Source: Aquamicrobium defluvii
GTDB taxonomy: Bacteria; Pseudomonadota; Alphaproteobacteria; Rhizobiales; Rhizobiaceae
Length of the DNA stretch: 64,000 nt
Reading direction: 5' to 3'
Assembly: GCF_004363725.1 (NCBI RefSeq)
Contig: NZ_SNZF01000012.1
Span: forward strand, 37,724-101,723
The notes under the pieces were generated by a model. It had not been told where the DNA came from and did no database searches. It saw nothing but the letters and a program-made list of their open reading frames with translations. Position numbers and translations under genes: made by a program. Shown here piece after piece: positions 14,815 to 23,194 of this stretch; within the stretch, counting starts at the first letter, position 1, and the number at the start of each line of letters is the position of its first letter.

Positions 14815-15095
14815 CGGTCGGTGGATACCCCTGATTTGCCCATGTGCACCCTAGCACGGAAACCTGAAAGAGCGGTTTCGGCAACCGGTCAAATAATTCA
14901 CGTCGCCGGCGCCCTCACGGCTTGGTACGTTCGTTATGTCAGTTCCTTTCGAATTATCGGACGGAGGGCATTTTGTTGTCAGCACGCCACAGTTGTAGCC
15001 AAAAGAGGTGGCCATACCGCTTTTGGCGGACAATTCAGTTGACGGGCGTGCCCGGATCAATGCTGGTGTTGCGTCAAGTTTTACGGGAGACTACT
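14815..15095. promoter_or_regulatory. Divergent intergenic region, thermonuclease/Omp
   Basis: 281 bp between divergent starts must hold the promoters of both the thermonuclease and the outer membrane protein. I see no convincing palindrome or riboswitch. The Omp ribosome site GGGAGA at 15085-15090 is well placed. Confidence 0.4.
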
Positions 15096-15782
15096 ATGAA
15101 AAAGCTTTTTCTAGCATCGGCGCTGACCGCGCTCACCTTCTCGGCCGCACAGGCCGCCGATGCCGTTATCTACGAGCCGGCACCAGTGGCGTCGACCTCT
15201 TACGACTGGTCAGGTTTTTATCTCGGCGCGCATGCCGGATATGGATGGGGCGATTACACACCGTTCAGCCCTGCTGACGGCGAAACCGGCCCGAACATTG
15301 ATATCGATGGCTTCCTTGGCGGCCTTACGGCGGGCTATAATTGGCAATTGGACAGCATCGTCCTTGGCATTGAAGCCGATATCTCTAATGGACCTGAGGG
15401 TAAAACGGCCCAAGGAACCTTCGGGCCATCATGGTCTTGCATTTCGGGTGATTGTAATGCCGATATCGAGTGGTTCGGCACGGTGCGCGGCCGTCTCGGC
15501 TATGCGGTTGACCGTTTTCTGGTGTACGGCACCGGTGGTTTCGCCTTTGGCCATGTTGAGGGCGGCATTCACAACTCGGAACAACAGGGTAGCGGATCGG
15601 CCACAGGTTGGGCGGCTGGCGCCGGTGTTGAATTCGCATGGAACCAGCATTGGACCACCAAGGCTGAATATCTGCACGTCGATCTTGGAGACATCCCGTT
15701 CGGCACGGATAGCAGCGGAGGATCGTTCAAAGGGGACGGTTCCTTTGACGTGTTCCGTCTTGGTATCAACTATAAATTCTGA
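15096..15782 (+). CDS. Omp25/Omp31-family outer membrane beta-barrel protein
   Basis: A 228-residue protein with a signal peptide MKKLFLASALTALTFSAAQA cleaved before ADAVIYEP. The mature part has the family opening YDWSGFYLGAHAGYGWGDY, a mid segment AGYNWQLDSIVLGIEADIS, TVRGRLGYAVDRFLVYGTGG, and the C-terminal barrel signature FDVFRLGINYKF ending in Phe. Omp25/31 proteins form eight-stranded barrels in Brucella, Bartonella and rhizobia. Strong ribosome site GGGAGA five bases upstream of ATG 15096. A clear terminator follows, so it is monocistronic. Confidence 0.93.
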   Translation: MKKLFLASALTALTFSAAQAADAVIYEPAPVASTSYDWSGFYLGAHAGYGWGDYTPFSPADGETGPNIDIDGFLGGLTAGYNWQLDSIVLGIEADISNGPEGKTAQGTFGPSWSCISGDCNADIEWFGTVRGRLGYAVDRFLVYGTGGFAFGHVEGGIHNSEQQGSGSATGWAAGAGVEFAWNQHWTTKAEYLHVDLGDIPFGTDSSGGSFKGDGSFDVFRLGINYKF

Positions 15783-15800
15783 TCCTCTCGACATTTCCAG

Positions 15801-15830
15801 AAGGCCCCGCCATGCGCGGGGCCTTTTCTG
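15801..15830 (+). terminator. Rho-independent terminator of the Omp gene
   Basis: Perfect 10-bp stem AAGGCCCCGC (15801-15810) / GCGGGGCCTT (15816-15825), 5-nt loop catgc, followed by a T-rich tail. It begins 18 bp after the Omp stop. Confidence 0.9.
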
Positions 15831-16045
15831 TTTCACCTCGGCGATAGTCAGGTCACATTTGCGCGCTATTCTGCCAGCGCGGCTTCTCAATGGCCCCAGG
15901 GGCCAGCGTGCTCCCTTCCCCCAAGCAGAGCGCGTCGGCCCGTTTCCCTTTAGGCGATGATTAAGTTTACGATTTTGGTCATGATTCGACTCTCATCTCT
16001 AACCGTGCTTCTATTCGTAGCGGGTTTGGGTTAGGAGTTCGAGTT

Positions 16046-16168
16046 ATGGAAATCTGGATACCGCTGCTGGGCAGGCTGAAAATGAAACCCGCCTTTGCAG
16101 TCCGCCGCGCCGAAAAAGAACTTTTGAGGATCGGGGGATATTCATTCACATTTCTCGGCAGGCGCTGA
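16046..16168 (+). CDS. Possible 40-residue small protein
   Basis: ATG 16046 is preceded eight bases upstream by AGGAG, one of the best ribosome sites in the window. The frame encodes MEIWIPLLGRLKMKPAFAVR then a basic amphipathic segment ending FTFLGRR. The product is strongly basic, with a short hydrophobic start. It lies in the 560-bp gap between the Omp terminator and luxI, with no other gene. No family recognised; only the ribosome site supports it. Confidence 0.35.
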   Translation: MEIWIPLLGRLKMKPAFAVRRAEKELLRIGGYSFTFLGRR

Positions 16169-16390
16169 CGCGTACGGATTTCTCTGCCTGCAACACGGAT
16201 AGTTCCGGCCTGCCGGCTTTGGTACATCCCATCGCTGATCCTCAGCTTTTCCGCATATGACCATTGAACCGCCCGGCATTGCCGGTCCGGTTCAGTTCGG
16301 TACGAACTTTTTTGGCGATGTATTCGGGTTCAGTGACCGGTGCGAATGCTTCGACAGTATGTGCATACAATGTCATTTACATCCATACGC

Positions 16391-17056
16391 TTATGCTTGG
16401 ATGACGATAGCCGGTGGCTCCGGTTTCTGACTGTTTTTTAATTGGCACGCAGCAAGCACGCTTACATCATCAAGTCCGTAGGCAGCACGTGATGACGCCA
16501 ACGCAGCCTCGGTAACTTGAATCAACAGGGCGATGATCGCACCATCAGGATGGTCGATGGTCGGTCCCAGCCTTTTTATCGGCCAGCCCAGCCGCTCCAG
16601 TCGATCAAGCCAGAAAGTTTCGCATACAACGCTGATTTGTTGGATGCCGAGCACAAAGGCAGCTTCCAGCAAGCCGCAAAGAACAATGCCGGCAGCAAGA
16701 GAAGGTTCTCCAGGCTTGCGCAGCAAAGGCGCAACGAAAATCCGTGTCCATTCGTAAATATCGTGGCCTCTTGGAACGTCTCCGTCCGCAAGCATTGGGA
16801 AGACGTCTGACAACAGATGCGGTTTAAGCGTGGGAACAAAGCGAGATCCCCCGCATAGATTGCCATTGTCATCGATACCTAGAAGATAGATCGCATCTGC
16901 GTTGTCGAACGCGTCGATTTCGAGAGGAATAGGCCGTTCCACCTGACGCCAGTTTCGTTCGCCGACATAAATCTGATGACGAAGGCGAAAATGGCGCTCC
17001 AGAGGCTCTTCATATGCCTTGCGGTTCGACCAGTTGACAATGTGAATCTTGAACAT
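16391..17056 (-). CDS. Acyl-homoserine-lactone synthase (LuxI family)
   Basis: A 221-residue LuxI-type autoinducer synthase, which joins an acyl-ACP chain to S-adenosylmethionine to make a diffusible signal. Family landmarks: FRLRHQIYVGERNW (residues 23-36) with the conserved Arg, Phe/Tyr and Trp; EIDAFDNADAIYLLG (46-60); GGSRFVPT with the conserved Arg; and YEWTRIFVAP with the Glu and Arg pair. Start MFKIHIVNW at 17056 is preferred because it matches LuxI starts; an ATG at 17095 would add 13 residues. Directly downstream of luxR (57 bp), so probably cotranscribed. Acyl chain unknown. Confidence 0.92.
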   Translation of the reverse strand: MFKIHIVNWSNRKAYEEPLERHFRLRHQIYVGERNWRQVERPIPLEIDAFDNADAIYLLGIDDNGNLCGGSRFVPTLKPHLLSDVFPMLADGDVPRGHDIYEWTRIFVAPLLRKPGEPSLAAGIVLCGLLEAAFVLGIQQISVVCETFWLDRLERLGWPIKRLGPTIDHPDGAIIALLIQVTEAALASSRAAYGLDDVSVLAACQLKNSQKPEPPAIVIQA

Positions 17057-17113
17057 GGCGAGCGATGCGTAGCTTACGCCACATCCTCGGACCATACTGG
17101 TTTTTGGGTATTG

Positions 17114-17842
17114 TCAGAGATGAATGTCGCCGCGCAGTATTGCCTTGATCGCCGCGTGCGTTGAATTTGTCGCGTCCAATTTTTCGCGAATATTGCTGAG
17201 GTGGCGCTCGACGGTCAGTTTTGAGATGGATAGGATGCAGCCCACATCCTCGGCGGATTTGCCAGCAGCCGTCCACGCCAGGATATCCCGCTCCCGGTTG
17301 GTCAGTTTCTTCTGAGCTGGTTCATCGGCTGCGCCGCGCAATTGTTGTACAGCCCTGAAGGCGTGGATGGACACCATTTCAAGGACAGGCAGGTCGTTTC
17401 TGCCCAAGGCGATACGGTCTCCTGCCACGGTAATGACAGCAGGCGCCTTGCAGGGCTCGTAAACAGGGATACACACGCCATCCAACATGGCGAACTCAGT
17501 GGCCTCTTCCATGACGCGCAACTCCTTGGCGGACATTCGTGAGCGCGAGAGCTCGCTCCATAGAAACGGCTTGCCTGAAATGCGACACTGCATAACACAG
17601 GGATCATGGGAGAAGTGATCGCTGGTGGTGTAGTGTGCGGACCATTCTTCCGGCCAACCGTCATAGAGGACCGATCGCGGCCAAAGTCTCTCATCTGTCC
17701 GAGGCAGTCTTGCAATCAGAAGATGGCGCAAGCCGAAGAGGTGAAGAAAGGGAGACAAACCTTCTATAACTCCGGCCGATGTCCTGGCGGCGTCGATGTG
17801 TGCAAGTACTGTCGCCAATTTTGATATCGTCTCAACGTTCAT
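17114..17842 (-). CDS. LuxR-family quorum-sensing regulator
   Basis: A 242-residue protein with an N-terminal autoinducer-binding domain (residues about 20-165; landmarks LYDGWPEEWSAHYTTSDHFS, DPCVMQCRISGKPFLWSEL, and DGVCIPVYEP) and a C-terminal LuxR helix-turn-helix (LTNRERDILAWTAAGKSAED then VGCILSISKLTVERHLSNIR). The W-Y-D-P-W residue set typical of AHL binding is largely visible. It precedes luxI on the same strand. A palindrome 33 bp upstream of its start may be its own operator. Confidence 0.93.
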   Translation of the reverse strand: MNVETISKLATVLAHIDAARTSAGVIEGLSPFLHLFGLRHLLIARLPRTDERLWPRSVLYDGWPEEWSAHYTTSDHFSHDPCVMQCRISGKPFLWSELSRSRMSAKELRVMEEATEFAMLDGVCIPVYEPCKAPAVITVAGDRIALGRNDLPVLEMVSIHAFRAVQQLRGAADEPAQKKLTNRERDILAWTAAGKSAEDVGCILSISKLTVERHLSNIREKLDATNSTHAAIKAILRGDIHL

Positions 17843-17874
17843 GGCAGCAGAAAAACATGGTGCACCCTTTGTCT

Positions 17875-17887
17875 GTCTGTCACAGAC
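17875..17887 (-). promoter_or_regulatory. Palindrome upstream of luxR, candidate lux-box-like site
   Basis: GTCTGTCACAGAC is a 13-bp palindrome around a single central base (arms 17875-17880 and 17882-17887), followed outward by more GTCTGT repeats. It sits 33 bp before the luxR start. It is shorter than a classic 20-bp lux box, so binding by this LuxR is only possible. Confidence 0.4.
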
Positions 17888-18224
17888 TAGTTGGGCAATA
17901 TGAGACGGCTCAATGTCAAAAAAGAATAATGTTCATTATAGTTTGCATTTTTTGGTTCATTCACGCTGATGTGTTGAGCTGGATAGCAGGAAGTCAGGTC
18001 AGGCGCGTCGCCAATCCTTGGTAGAAGCTTCGTGCTGGATGCCGTCGAGGCGGCGCCAGGCGCAAGTGTGCCAACGTTTTCGCCTTTTTTCGTCCAGACA
18101 TAGAATGCGATAGATGACCGTTGGCATGGATTCCGCGCCATCCTTCGATCGAAGACTGCAGCGTACAGATCGACCAAAGAAAGTCTTCACATGCAATCAG
18201 GTGCAGTCCGACGTCTGAAGCTCA

Positions 18225-18365
18225 TGCCTTTTGTCCGCCTTCGGGCAGCAGGTCCCGAAGCACGACAGATTGCCCTCGGGATCGCGGCAGATGAATTTGC
18301 GGGCCGTAATCGCGGTCGGCAAGACCTTCACCCGCGGCCTTCACACGGGCAAACATCGCCTCTTG
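18225..18365 (-). pseudogene. VOC/glyoxalase-family protein, decayed C-terminal fragment
   Basis: One minus-strand frame reads AMFARVKAAGEGLADRDYGP Q, and after a frameshift near 18298 the next reads KFICRDPEGNLSCFGTCCPK ADKRHE. Together these match the C-terminal repeat of PhnB/bleomycin-resistance type VOC proteins (ardpeGnlW.fgt). The rest of the gene is not recognisable between 18366 and 18667, where I see nothing else convincing. Confidence 0.55.
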
Positions 18366-18667
18366 AGCGCGATGTTTGTCACCTCGATAGTCTCGACTGC
18401 GATTCCGCCGCGAGAAATCCGGACTGAGGAAGCCATGGCGGAACGATGGCAGGTGAAAGGCTCGGATCCTCTCGACGTTCGCGACAATGCGCGATCAGAA
18501 GAGGGACCGTCTGCGGCATCAAGCCTGTGGGCTGTGAGCCGTGTAGCCATCCTGCCCCATCAGGCTGACCGCGACACGCATTATGTGCATCCTGCTGTCT
18601 TTCGACCGACCAGATCGCACCCAAATGCCAGATTATCATTTACCAGGACCCGCTGCCTGGCGCGCGC

Positions 18668-19171
18668 CTATGATTTCTGCATGAGATCGGATACCCGACA
18701 CGACAGGATATCTTCCACTCCGAGCCGCCCATTGTGAGATTCGCCGGTCTCCTGGAAGCCACAGCGCAGATAAAATTCCCTGGCAATGACGTTTTCGACG
18801 TTGACACTGAGCATCAGCTTTGAAGCTTGCGGCCAGTGTGTCGCAATCCAATGGGCGGCGCGAACAACGGCCGTCGCTCCACATCCCCGCCTCTGCATTC
18901 TCCCGCTGATACGAAAATTATGAAGGCTGACTGCATCCGGGGCGGCCCAATCGGGCAATGCCTGCCCCTTTCGAAGCATAAGGAACCCGGCAATCTTGCA
19001 ATCTGCGATGATCAGAAATGGGAAGCAGCCTTCTGAGTTCGGCCGGGCCTTCAAACGCCCCGCTATCCCGATCATGCTTCCACCAGCGAAGTCTTCTTCG
19101 CTGGCGCTCAGTTCGATGCCGGCAACCGCGGCAATCTTAGCGGGATCGATCAGTTTGAGGGAAACATCCAT
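18668..19171 (-). CDS. GNAT-family N-acetyltransferase
   Basis: A 167-residue GNAT protein. The acetyl-CoA site is the segment RISGRMQRRGCGATAVVRAA (R-x-x-G-x-G/A type, residues about 88-107), preceded by the strand CFPFLIIADCKIAGFLMLRK and followed by LMLSVNVENVIAREFYLRCG FQETGE, the standard N-x-x-A-x-x-x-Y-x-x-x-G-F signature. Start ATG 19171 is chosen over a GTG at 19195. It lies between the quorum-sensing pair and the PLP/kinase genes and could modify an amine product of that cluster; that is inference. It could also be unrelated. Confidence 0.88.
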   Translation of the reverse strand: MDVSLKLIDPAKIAAVAGIELSASEEDFAGGSMIGIAGRLKARPNSEGCFPFLIIADCKIAGFLMLRKGQALPDWAAPDAVSLHNFRISGRMQRRGCGATAVVRAAHWIATHWPQASKLMLSVNVENVIAREFYLRCGFQETGESHNGRLGVEDILSCRVSDLMQKS

Positions 19172-19491
19172 GCGTATGGTCCGTAGGCTTTTCACCGATG
19201 ATCATACTGGCCCGCGCGGGGTGGCCTGCGGGCGCGCCGCTATGATCCAGCAGCCCGGGGCATGTTGCAGCAACTATCCCTTATGCTGTTGAATTTCTGC
19301 GTGTCACCGGAAGGGAGATCGATCGGATGCCGCCCTGCAGCAGCCTATCGATCCCCTTCGGTGGGCGCGCCAGAGCGGCGCCTGAAGAAGACATGCCAAT
19401 CGTACTTATCCCTCACCAATCCACCCATACATATTTTTTTGGATTGTCAGGATGCTGCAGCCCGATTTCCTATTGATTTTTTTGTCGTCTT

Positions 19492-19707
19492 TTATGGATC
19501 AGGCTTCTTGATCAACTCTGCCGGATCGACATCAAGGGCGCGCGCCAGTGCTTCAACGGTTTCAAGTGTCGCATTGCGACGACCGGCTTCGGCGCCGCTG
19601 AGATAGGCTCGGGGACTACCGGACAGATGCGCCAATTGCTCCTGGGACAGGCCACGCTCCCGGCGTAGCCGCTGCAGGTTCAAGCCGAATATGCCTCGTA
19701 TGTCCAT
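19492..19707 (-). CDS. Small XRE-family repressor
   Basis: A 71-residue single-domain helix-turn-helix protein: GLNLQRLRRERGLSQEQLAH (residues 8-27) then GSPRAYLSGAEAGRRNATLE and ALARALDVDPAELIK. Such minimal Cro/C-type regulators bind palindromes near their own promoter. It is divergent from the threonine-synthase-like gene, with a 33-bp imperfect palindrome between them, so it probably controls both. Confidence 0.92.
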   Translation of the reverse strand: MDIRGIFGLNLQRLRRERGLSQEQLAHLSGSPRAYLSGAEAGRRNATLETVEALARALDVDPAELIKKPDP

Positions 19708-19724
19708 CGCTCGAGGATTTCATA

Positions 19725-19757
19725 TGTGCACTGTAATGCAACGCATTATAATGCACA
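19725..19757. promoter_or_regulatory. 33-bp palindromic operator between XRE repressor and threonine-synthase-like gene
   Basis: The segment begins TGTGCA and ends TGCACA, and contains the perfect 12-bp palindrome GCATTATAATGC (19743-19754) and a related TAATGCA copy at 19734-19740. It lies 18 bp before the XRE start and upstream of the divergent gene. The layout suggests two adjacent dimer sites for the XRE protein. Confidence 0.6.
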
Positions 19758-19902
19758 TTTTCATTGACGTGAGGCGAGCGTGCTGCTTGAACGAGATGGA
19801 TCGCAGGCAGGACCAATGACCTGCGCGCCATATGTCCGGGCGGTAAAATGCGCTGAACGCTGTGGTGCAGGCCAGACCGCTTTAGACGGGGAGTTTCATC
19901 GA

Positions 19903-21183
19903 ATGAATATTATCGCTGGATACCGCTGCATCCGTTGCGGGACCCGATACCCATCCGATCAGAGGCTGGATACGAGGGGCTGCCCGAGTTGCCTTGAAAC
20001 CGGCCCATCAAACCTTCGGCCTCTTTATCCGGTCGGAAACGGTTACGCTGACCTTTCCGGCACGAACAATCATGCCGGAAAATCCCTGTGGCAATATGCG
20101 TCCCACCTTCCTCCATTTGGCGCCGGGATCGTGTCGCTTGGCGAAGGCTTGACGCCCCTTGTCCATGCTGGACGTGTCGGCCAGATCCTGGATGTGCCGC
20201 ACCTCTTTATTAAGGACGAGAGCCGCAATCCGACCTGGTCCCATAAGGATCGCTTTTCGACTGTCGCTGTATCGGCCGCCCTCAACCAAGGGGCAAAGGT
20301 CGTGGCGACGGCATCATCAGGTAACGCCGGAGCATCGCTGGCGGCTTATGCTGCCAAGGCTGGACTTCAATGTGTCGTTGCGACCTTTGCCGGCGCTGCC
20401 GACGCCATGATCTCACAAATCCGCGCATATGGCGCGTCGGTTTTCCCGATGGCCCGCAAAACGGACAGATGGGCGCTTCTCGAAAAGGCTGCCGATCAGC
20501 TCGGATGGTTTGTCACTTCCCCCTATCACCACCCCGTCGTCGGCAGTCATCCGATTGGTATCGAAGGCTACAAGACGCTTGCCTACGAGATTGTCGACCA
20601 GTCAGGTGATCGCTTGCCGGACTGGTGCGTTCTGCCGGTTTGTTACGGCGATGCGTTGGCCGGCCTTGCCGCAGGATTTCACGAATTGCTTGAGATGGGC
20701 AAGATCAGCCGCGTGCCCAGACTCGTTGCGGCCGAGGTGCATGGCTCACTGTCGGCCGCGCTTGAAAGTGGACACGACAGGATCGAAGAACAGAGCCAGG
20801 CATTCGAAACCGTCGCTGTCTCGATCGGCACGACGCGCAGCACCTATCAGGCGCTGAAAGCGCTTCGGGATACGCGAGGGTGCGCGGTCTGTGTATCCAA
20901 CGACCAGATCACATCCATGCAACGAATGCTGGCCGCCAAAGAGGGTATCTTTGCCGAACTGGCATCTGTCGCGCCGCTTGTCGCTGTTCAACGCCTGCGG
21001 GGCCAGAAGGTAATTGCCCAAAGTGACCGGGTAATAACGGTCGTTACGGCAAGTGGATTGAAGGATCTCGATATCTCGGTCGAAACTACAGCGAGAGAGA
21101 AGCCGTTCGAGAGCGTTGAAGATGCATGGAAATGGGCACTTGAACGAACAGCAGCAGGCCCAGGCGTTCGTGTTAGGGCATGA
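19903..21183 (+). CDS. Threonine synthase-like PLP enzyme with N-terminal zinc ribbon
   Basis: A 426-residue fold-type II PLP enzyme. The N-terminus is a zinc ribbon with C9, C12, C27 and C30. Core motifs are GEGLTPL (80-86), SHKDR with the Schiff-base lysine K115, and SSGNAGASLAAYAAKAG (138-154) for the cofactor. Threonine synthase converts O-phosphohomoserine to threonine; archaeal-type homologs share the ribbon. Start ATG 19903 has GGGGAG ten bases upstream. A housekeeping threonine synthase is expected elsewhere, so this copy may act on a related phosphorylated amino acid. Convergent with the cysteine-synthase-like gene, 24 bp between stops. Confidence 0.85.
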   Translation: MNIIAGYRCIRCGTRYPSDQRLDTRGCPSCLETGPSNLRPLYPVGNGYADLSGTNNHAGKSLWQYASHLPPFGAGIVSLGEGLTPLVHAGRVGQILDVPHLFIKDESRNPTWSHKDRFSTVAVSAALNQGAKVVATASSGNAGASLAAYAAKAGLQCVVATFAGAADAMISQIRAYGASVFPMARKTDRWALLEKAADQLGWFVTSPYHHPVVGSHPIGIEGYKTLAYEIVDQSGDRLPDWCVLPVCYGDALAGLAAGFHELLEMGKISRVPRLVAAEVHGSLSAALESGHDRIEEQSQAFETVAVSIGTTRSTYQALKALRDTRGCAVCVSNDQITSMQRMLAAKEGIFAELASVAPLVAVQRLRGQKVIAQSDRVITVVTASGLKDLDISVETTAREKPFESVEDAWKWALERTAAGPGVRVRA

Positions 21184-21207
21184 TTTCTGTAATGTCCGGC
21201 CTTTGAT

Positions 21208-22239
21208 CTACACTCGCGAAGGCTGCATGTCGGCATTCAAAGGCGCCCTGCCCCATTCATATCGTGTCCATTCCCATTCTTCTCGTGGCTCGATCGCGGA
21301 GAGGGTCTCAGGTTCATGGAGGGCTTCGCCCGGCCAGCCGGGGAGGCGATCCAGCCATCCCCGGTTGTAGACCGTATCCGCATGTCGGAAGCCTTCATCG
21401 GGCATGATGACTGCAACCGTGGCGTCAGGGTAAGTGCGGGCGATCCATGCCCCGACCAGGGCAGATGCGCCGCTTGTCGGTCCCTGGAAAATACCGTGGT
21501 TACGCAACAGCGCATGGGCGGAATGATATGCGGCATAGGCGCCAACCCAATGAACCTCGTCGATCAGGTGATGCCTGACATTTGCCGGAATGACGCTGTT
21601 TCCCAGCCCGCGCAACATACGCTTACCCACCGGTTGGCCGAACAGGACACTGCGGTGGGTATCGACAGCTGCAATCTTCAAGTGTGGGTAGAGCTGTCGC
21701 AGGAAAGTGCCTGTTCCACATAAAGAACCGCCTGTTCCGATGCAGCCGACCAGCCAGTCGATCTGCCCTGTGGATCTCACAAGCAGTTCTGCCAGCCGGG
21801 CGTATGACAGCCAGTTTCCAGGACTGTCGTACTGCCGCGTCCAGAATGTGCCGGGCTGATCCTCCATGGCCTGCCTGAGATACGCCAACCTGTCCGGTTG
21901 ATTCCCGTCTCCTTTCTCGTCCTCCAGCACCACGACATTTGCGCCGAGCAGTTCCAGGCGGCGCTTGTAAGGCGCGTCGATCAAAGTCGCTGCTGTCACC
22001 AGCGTGAGCCGATAGCTCCGCGCGGCGGCAAGAAGCGCCATTGCCATGCCGAATGTGCCCGAGGTCGTTTCTATAATGTGGCTATCGGCTTTGAGTTCGC
22101 CGGACTTCTGCGCCTGATCGAGAATGAAGCGCGCTGGCATCAGCTTCATCAGGGGAAAAGCGGCCGTAACGATGTTCGGACCGAGCCGCGCAAGCCGGGG
22201 CGTTTCCAACGCGCGGAAATAGTCAATCTCAACGGACAT
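21208..22239 (-). CDS. Cysteine synthase-like PLP enzyme (beta-replacement type)
   Basis: A 343-residue fold-type II PLP protein of the cysteine-synthase superfamily. The cofactor phosphate loop is GTGGSLCG (168-175) and the C-terminal region has PDEGFRHADTVYNRGWL, as in CysK/SbnA proteins. The substrate loop reads ETTSGTFG (57-64), where CysK has TSGNTG, so the usual Asn is lost. The likely Schiff-base lysine is K32 in FPLMKLMPAR, in a context unlike the NPTGSVKDR of CysK. These changes suggest a divergent substrate, for example a phosphorylated amino acid. Overlaps the kinase stop by 11 bases, so the pair is cotranslated. Confidence 0.82.
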   Translation of the reverse strand: MSVEIDYFRALETPRLARLGPNIVTAAFPLMKLMPARFILDQAQKSGELKADSHIIETTSGTFGMAMALLAAARSYRLTLVTAATLIDAPYKRRLELLGANVVVLEDEKGDGNQPDRLAYLRQAMEDQPGTFWTRQYDSPGNWLSYARLAELLVRSTGQIDWLVGCIGTGGSLCGTGTFLRQLYPHLKIAAVDTHRSVLFGQPVGKRMLRGLGNSVIPANVRHHLIDEVHWVGAYAAYHSAHALLRNHGIFQGPTSGASALVGAWIARTYPDATVAVIMPDEGFRHADTVYNRGWLDRLPGWPGEALHEPETLSAIEPREEWEWTRYEWGRAPLNADMQPSRV

Positions 22240-23179
22240 CAATGCCCCCTGCCCCGTTCACGGAAAAAATGCCGATGTCCTGAAACCCGGCATCGCTCAA
22301 TTCGCTCGAAATCTCGCGAATGACGGAAGTCAGGCCGGCGGACGCGGGATCCAGCAGAAGCCCGTACAGAGATCCGCTGTGAGCAACCTGAATGCCGAGC
22401 GCTCGATGGTGGTCGGCAAGTTCGATCACATAATCGAAGGAGAGTTTTGAGAGATGCCGTTGGTTGACACGGGCGCTGAGTGTCGCCGCACGGCCGAGAA
22501 GACAGGGATCCTGATGGCTGACCGCTCGGGCCACCAACCCCCGCAAGACACGGAATAGCTGGATTTCTTCAAGGCTGTATCGCGCGGGCGGCAGATCGAG
22601 CGTGCTGACACCACCTGTTCCATCTGCCTTGAAACCGATAAGGACGAATGGCGGCAATGAGCCGCCAAAATGCTCGAGAACCTCCCCTTCCCGCTGCGCA
22701 AAAAGCAGGGCCTCGCTTTCAAATGCGGTCGCATCGGATGCAGTCTCGGCGGCGACCGCCAGACGGCTGATCGAAACCGGCATAAGTTTTTTTCCCAACG
22801 CCGAAGCGGCCGCTCGGCTCGACGCAACGACATCCGCCGTCGAAGATCCGTAGCCATGCCCTATCGGGATATGGCTTTCGATGCGAAGCAGGCCCCCTGC
22901 TTTCGGACGCCCCAGTTGTTCAAGTGTCAGGCGGGCCGCGCGTAGCGCCTTTGTCTTTTCGCGAGGTTCGACACGGAGGTTTTCTCTGTCATCAAGGATA
23001 AGTTCGGCTGTCGATCGCAGGCCATCCAGCGGAATTGTAACGAGACCACGGTGCAAAAGCCCCTGCTCGTCTTCGAATACACCCTGGATCAGTTCGCCAT
23101 GATGTCCGATAGCATGCCCTTCTCCCCGTCCGGTATATAAAGATGGATTCGGTCCAGATGCTTCTTCGACGGTCGTCAC
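22229..23179 (-). CDS. GHMP-family kinase, PduX (L-threonine kinase)-like
   Basis: A 316-residue GHMP kinase. The N-terminal motif GHHGELIQG (25-33) and the ATP loop IGHGYGSSTAD (106-116) are the forms found in PduX, which phosphorylates L-threonine to O-phosphothreonine. The C-terminal half follows the GHMP fold (AHSGSLYGLLLDPASAGL). Start GTG 23179 is chosen because GGAGGT lies six bases upstream; earlier codons run through the operator palindrome. No CobD-type decarboxylase or B12 gene is nearby, so the product is probably not for cobalamin. It heads an operon with the cysteine-synthase-like gene. Confidence 0.85.
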   Translation of the reverse strand: MTTVEEASGPNPSLYTGRGEGHAIGHHGELIQGVFEDEQGLLHRGLVTIPLDGLRSTAELILDDRENLRVEPREKTKALRAARLTLEQLGRPKAGGLLRIESHIPIGHGYGSSTADVVASSRAAASALGKKLMPVSISRLAVAAETASDATAFESEALLFAQREGEVLEHFGGSLPPFVLIGFKADGTGGVSTLDLPPARYSLEEIQLFRVLRGLVARAVSHQDPCLLGRAATLSARVNQRHLSKLSFDYVIELADHHRALGIQVAHSGSLYGLLLDPASAGLTSVIREISSELSDAGFQDIGIFSVNGAGGIDVR

Positions 23180-23194
23180 GGGCTTACCTCCGAA

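Noticed and set aside
18231..18737. 168-codon plus-strand frame in the gap between luxR and the GNAT gene
   Set aside because: No family pattern, and the opposite strand holds recognisable VOC and GNAT sequence over much of the same stretch.
19780..19902. Longer start for the threonine-synthase-like gene at 19780
   Set aside because: It would read through the operator region; the ATG at 19903 has GGGGAG and begins right at the zinc ribbon.
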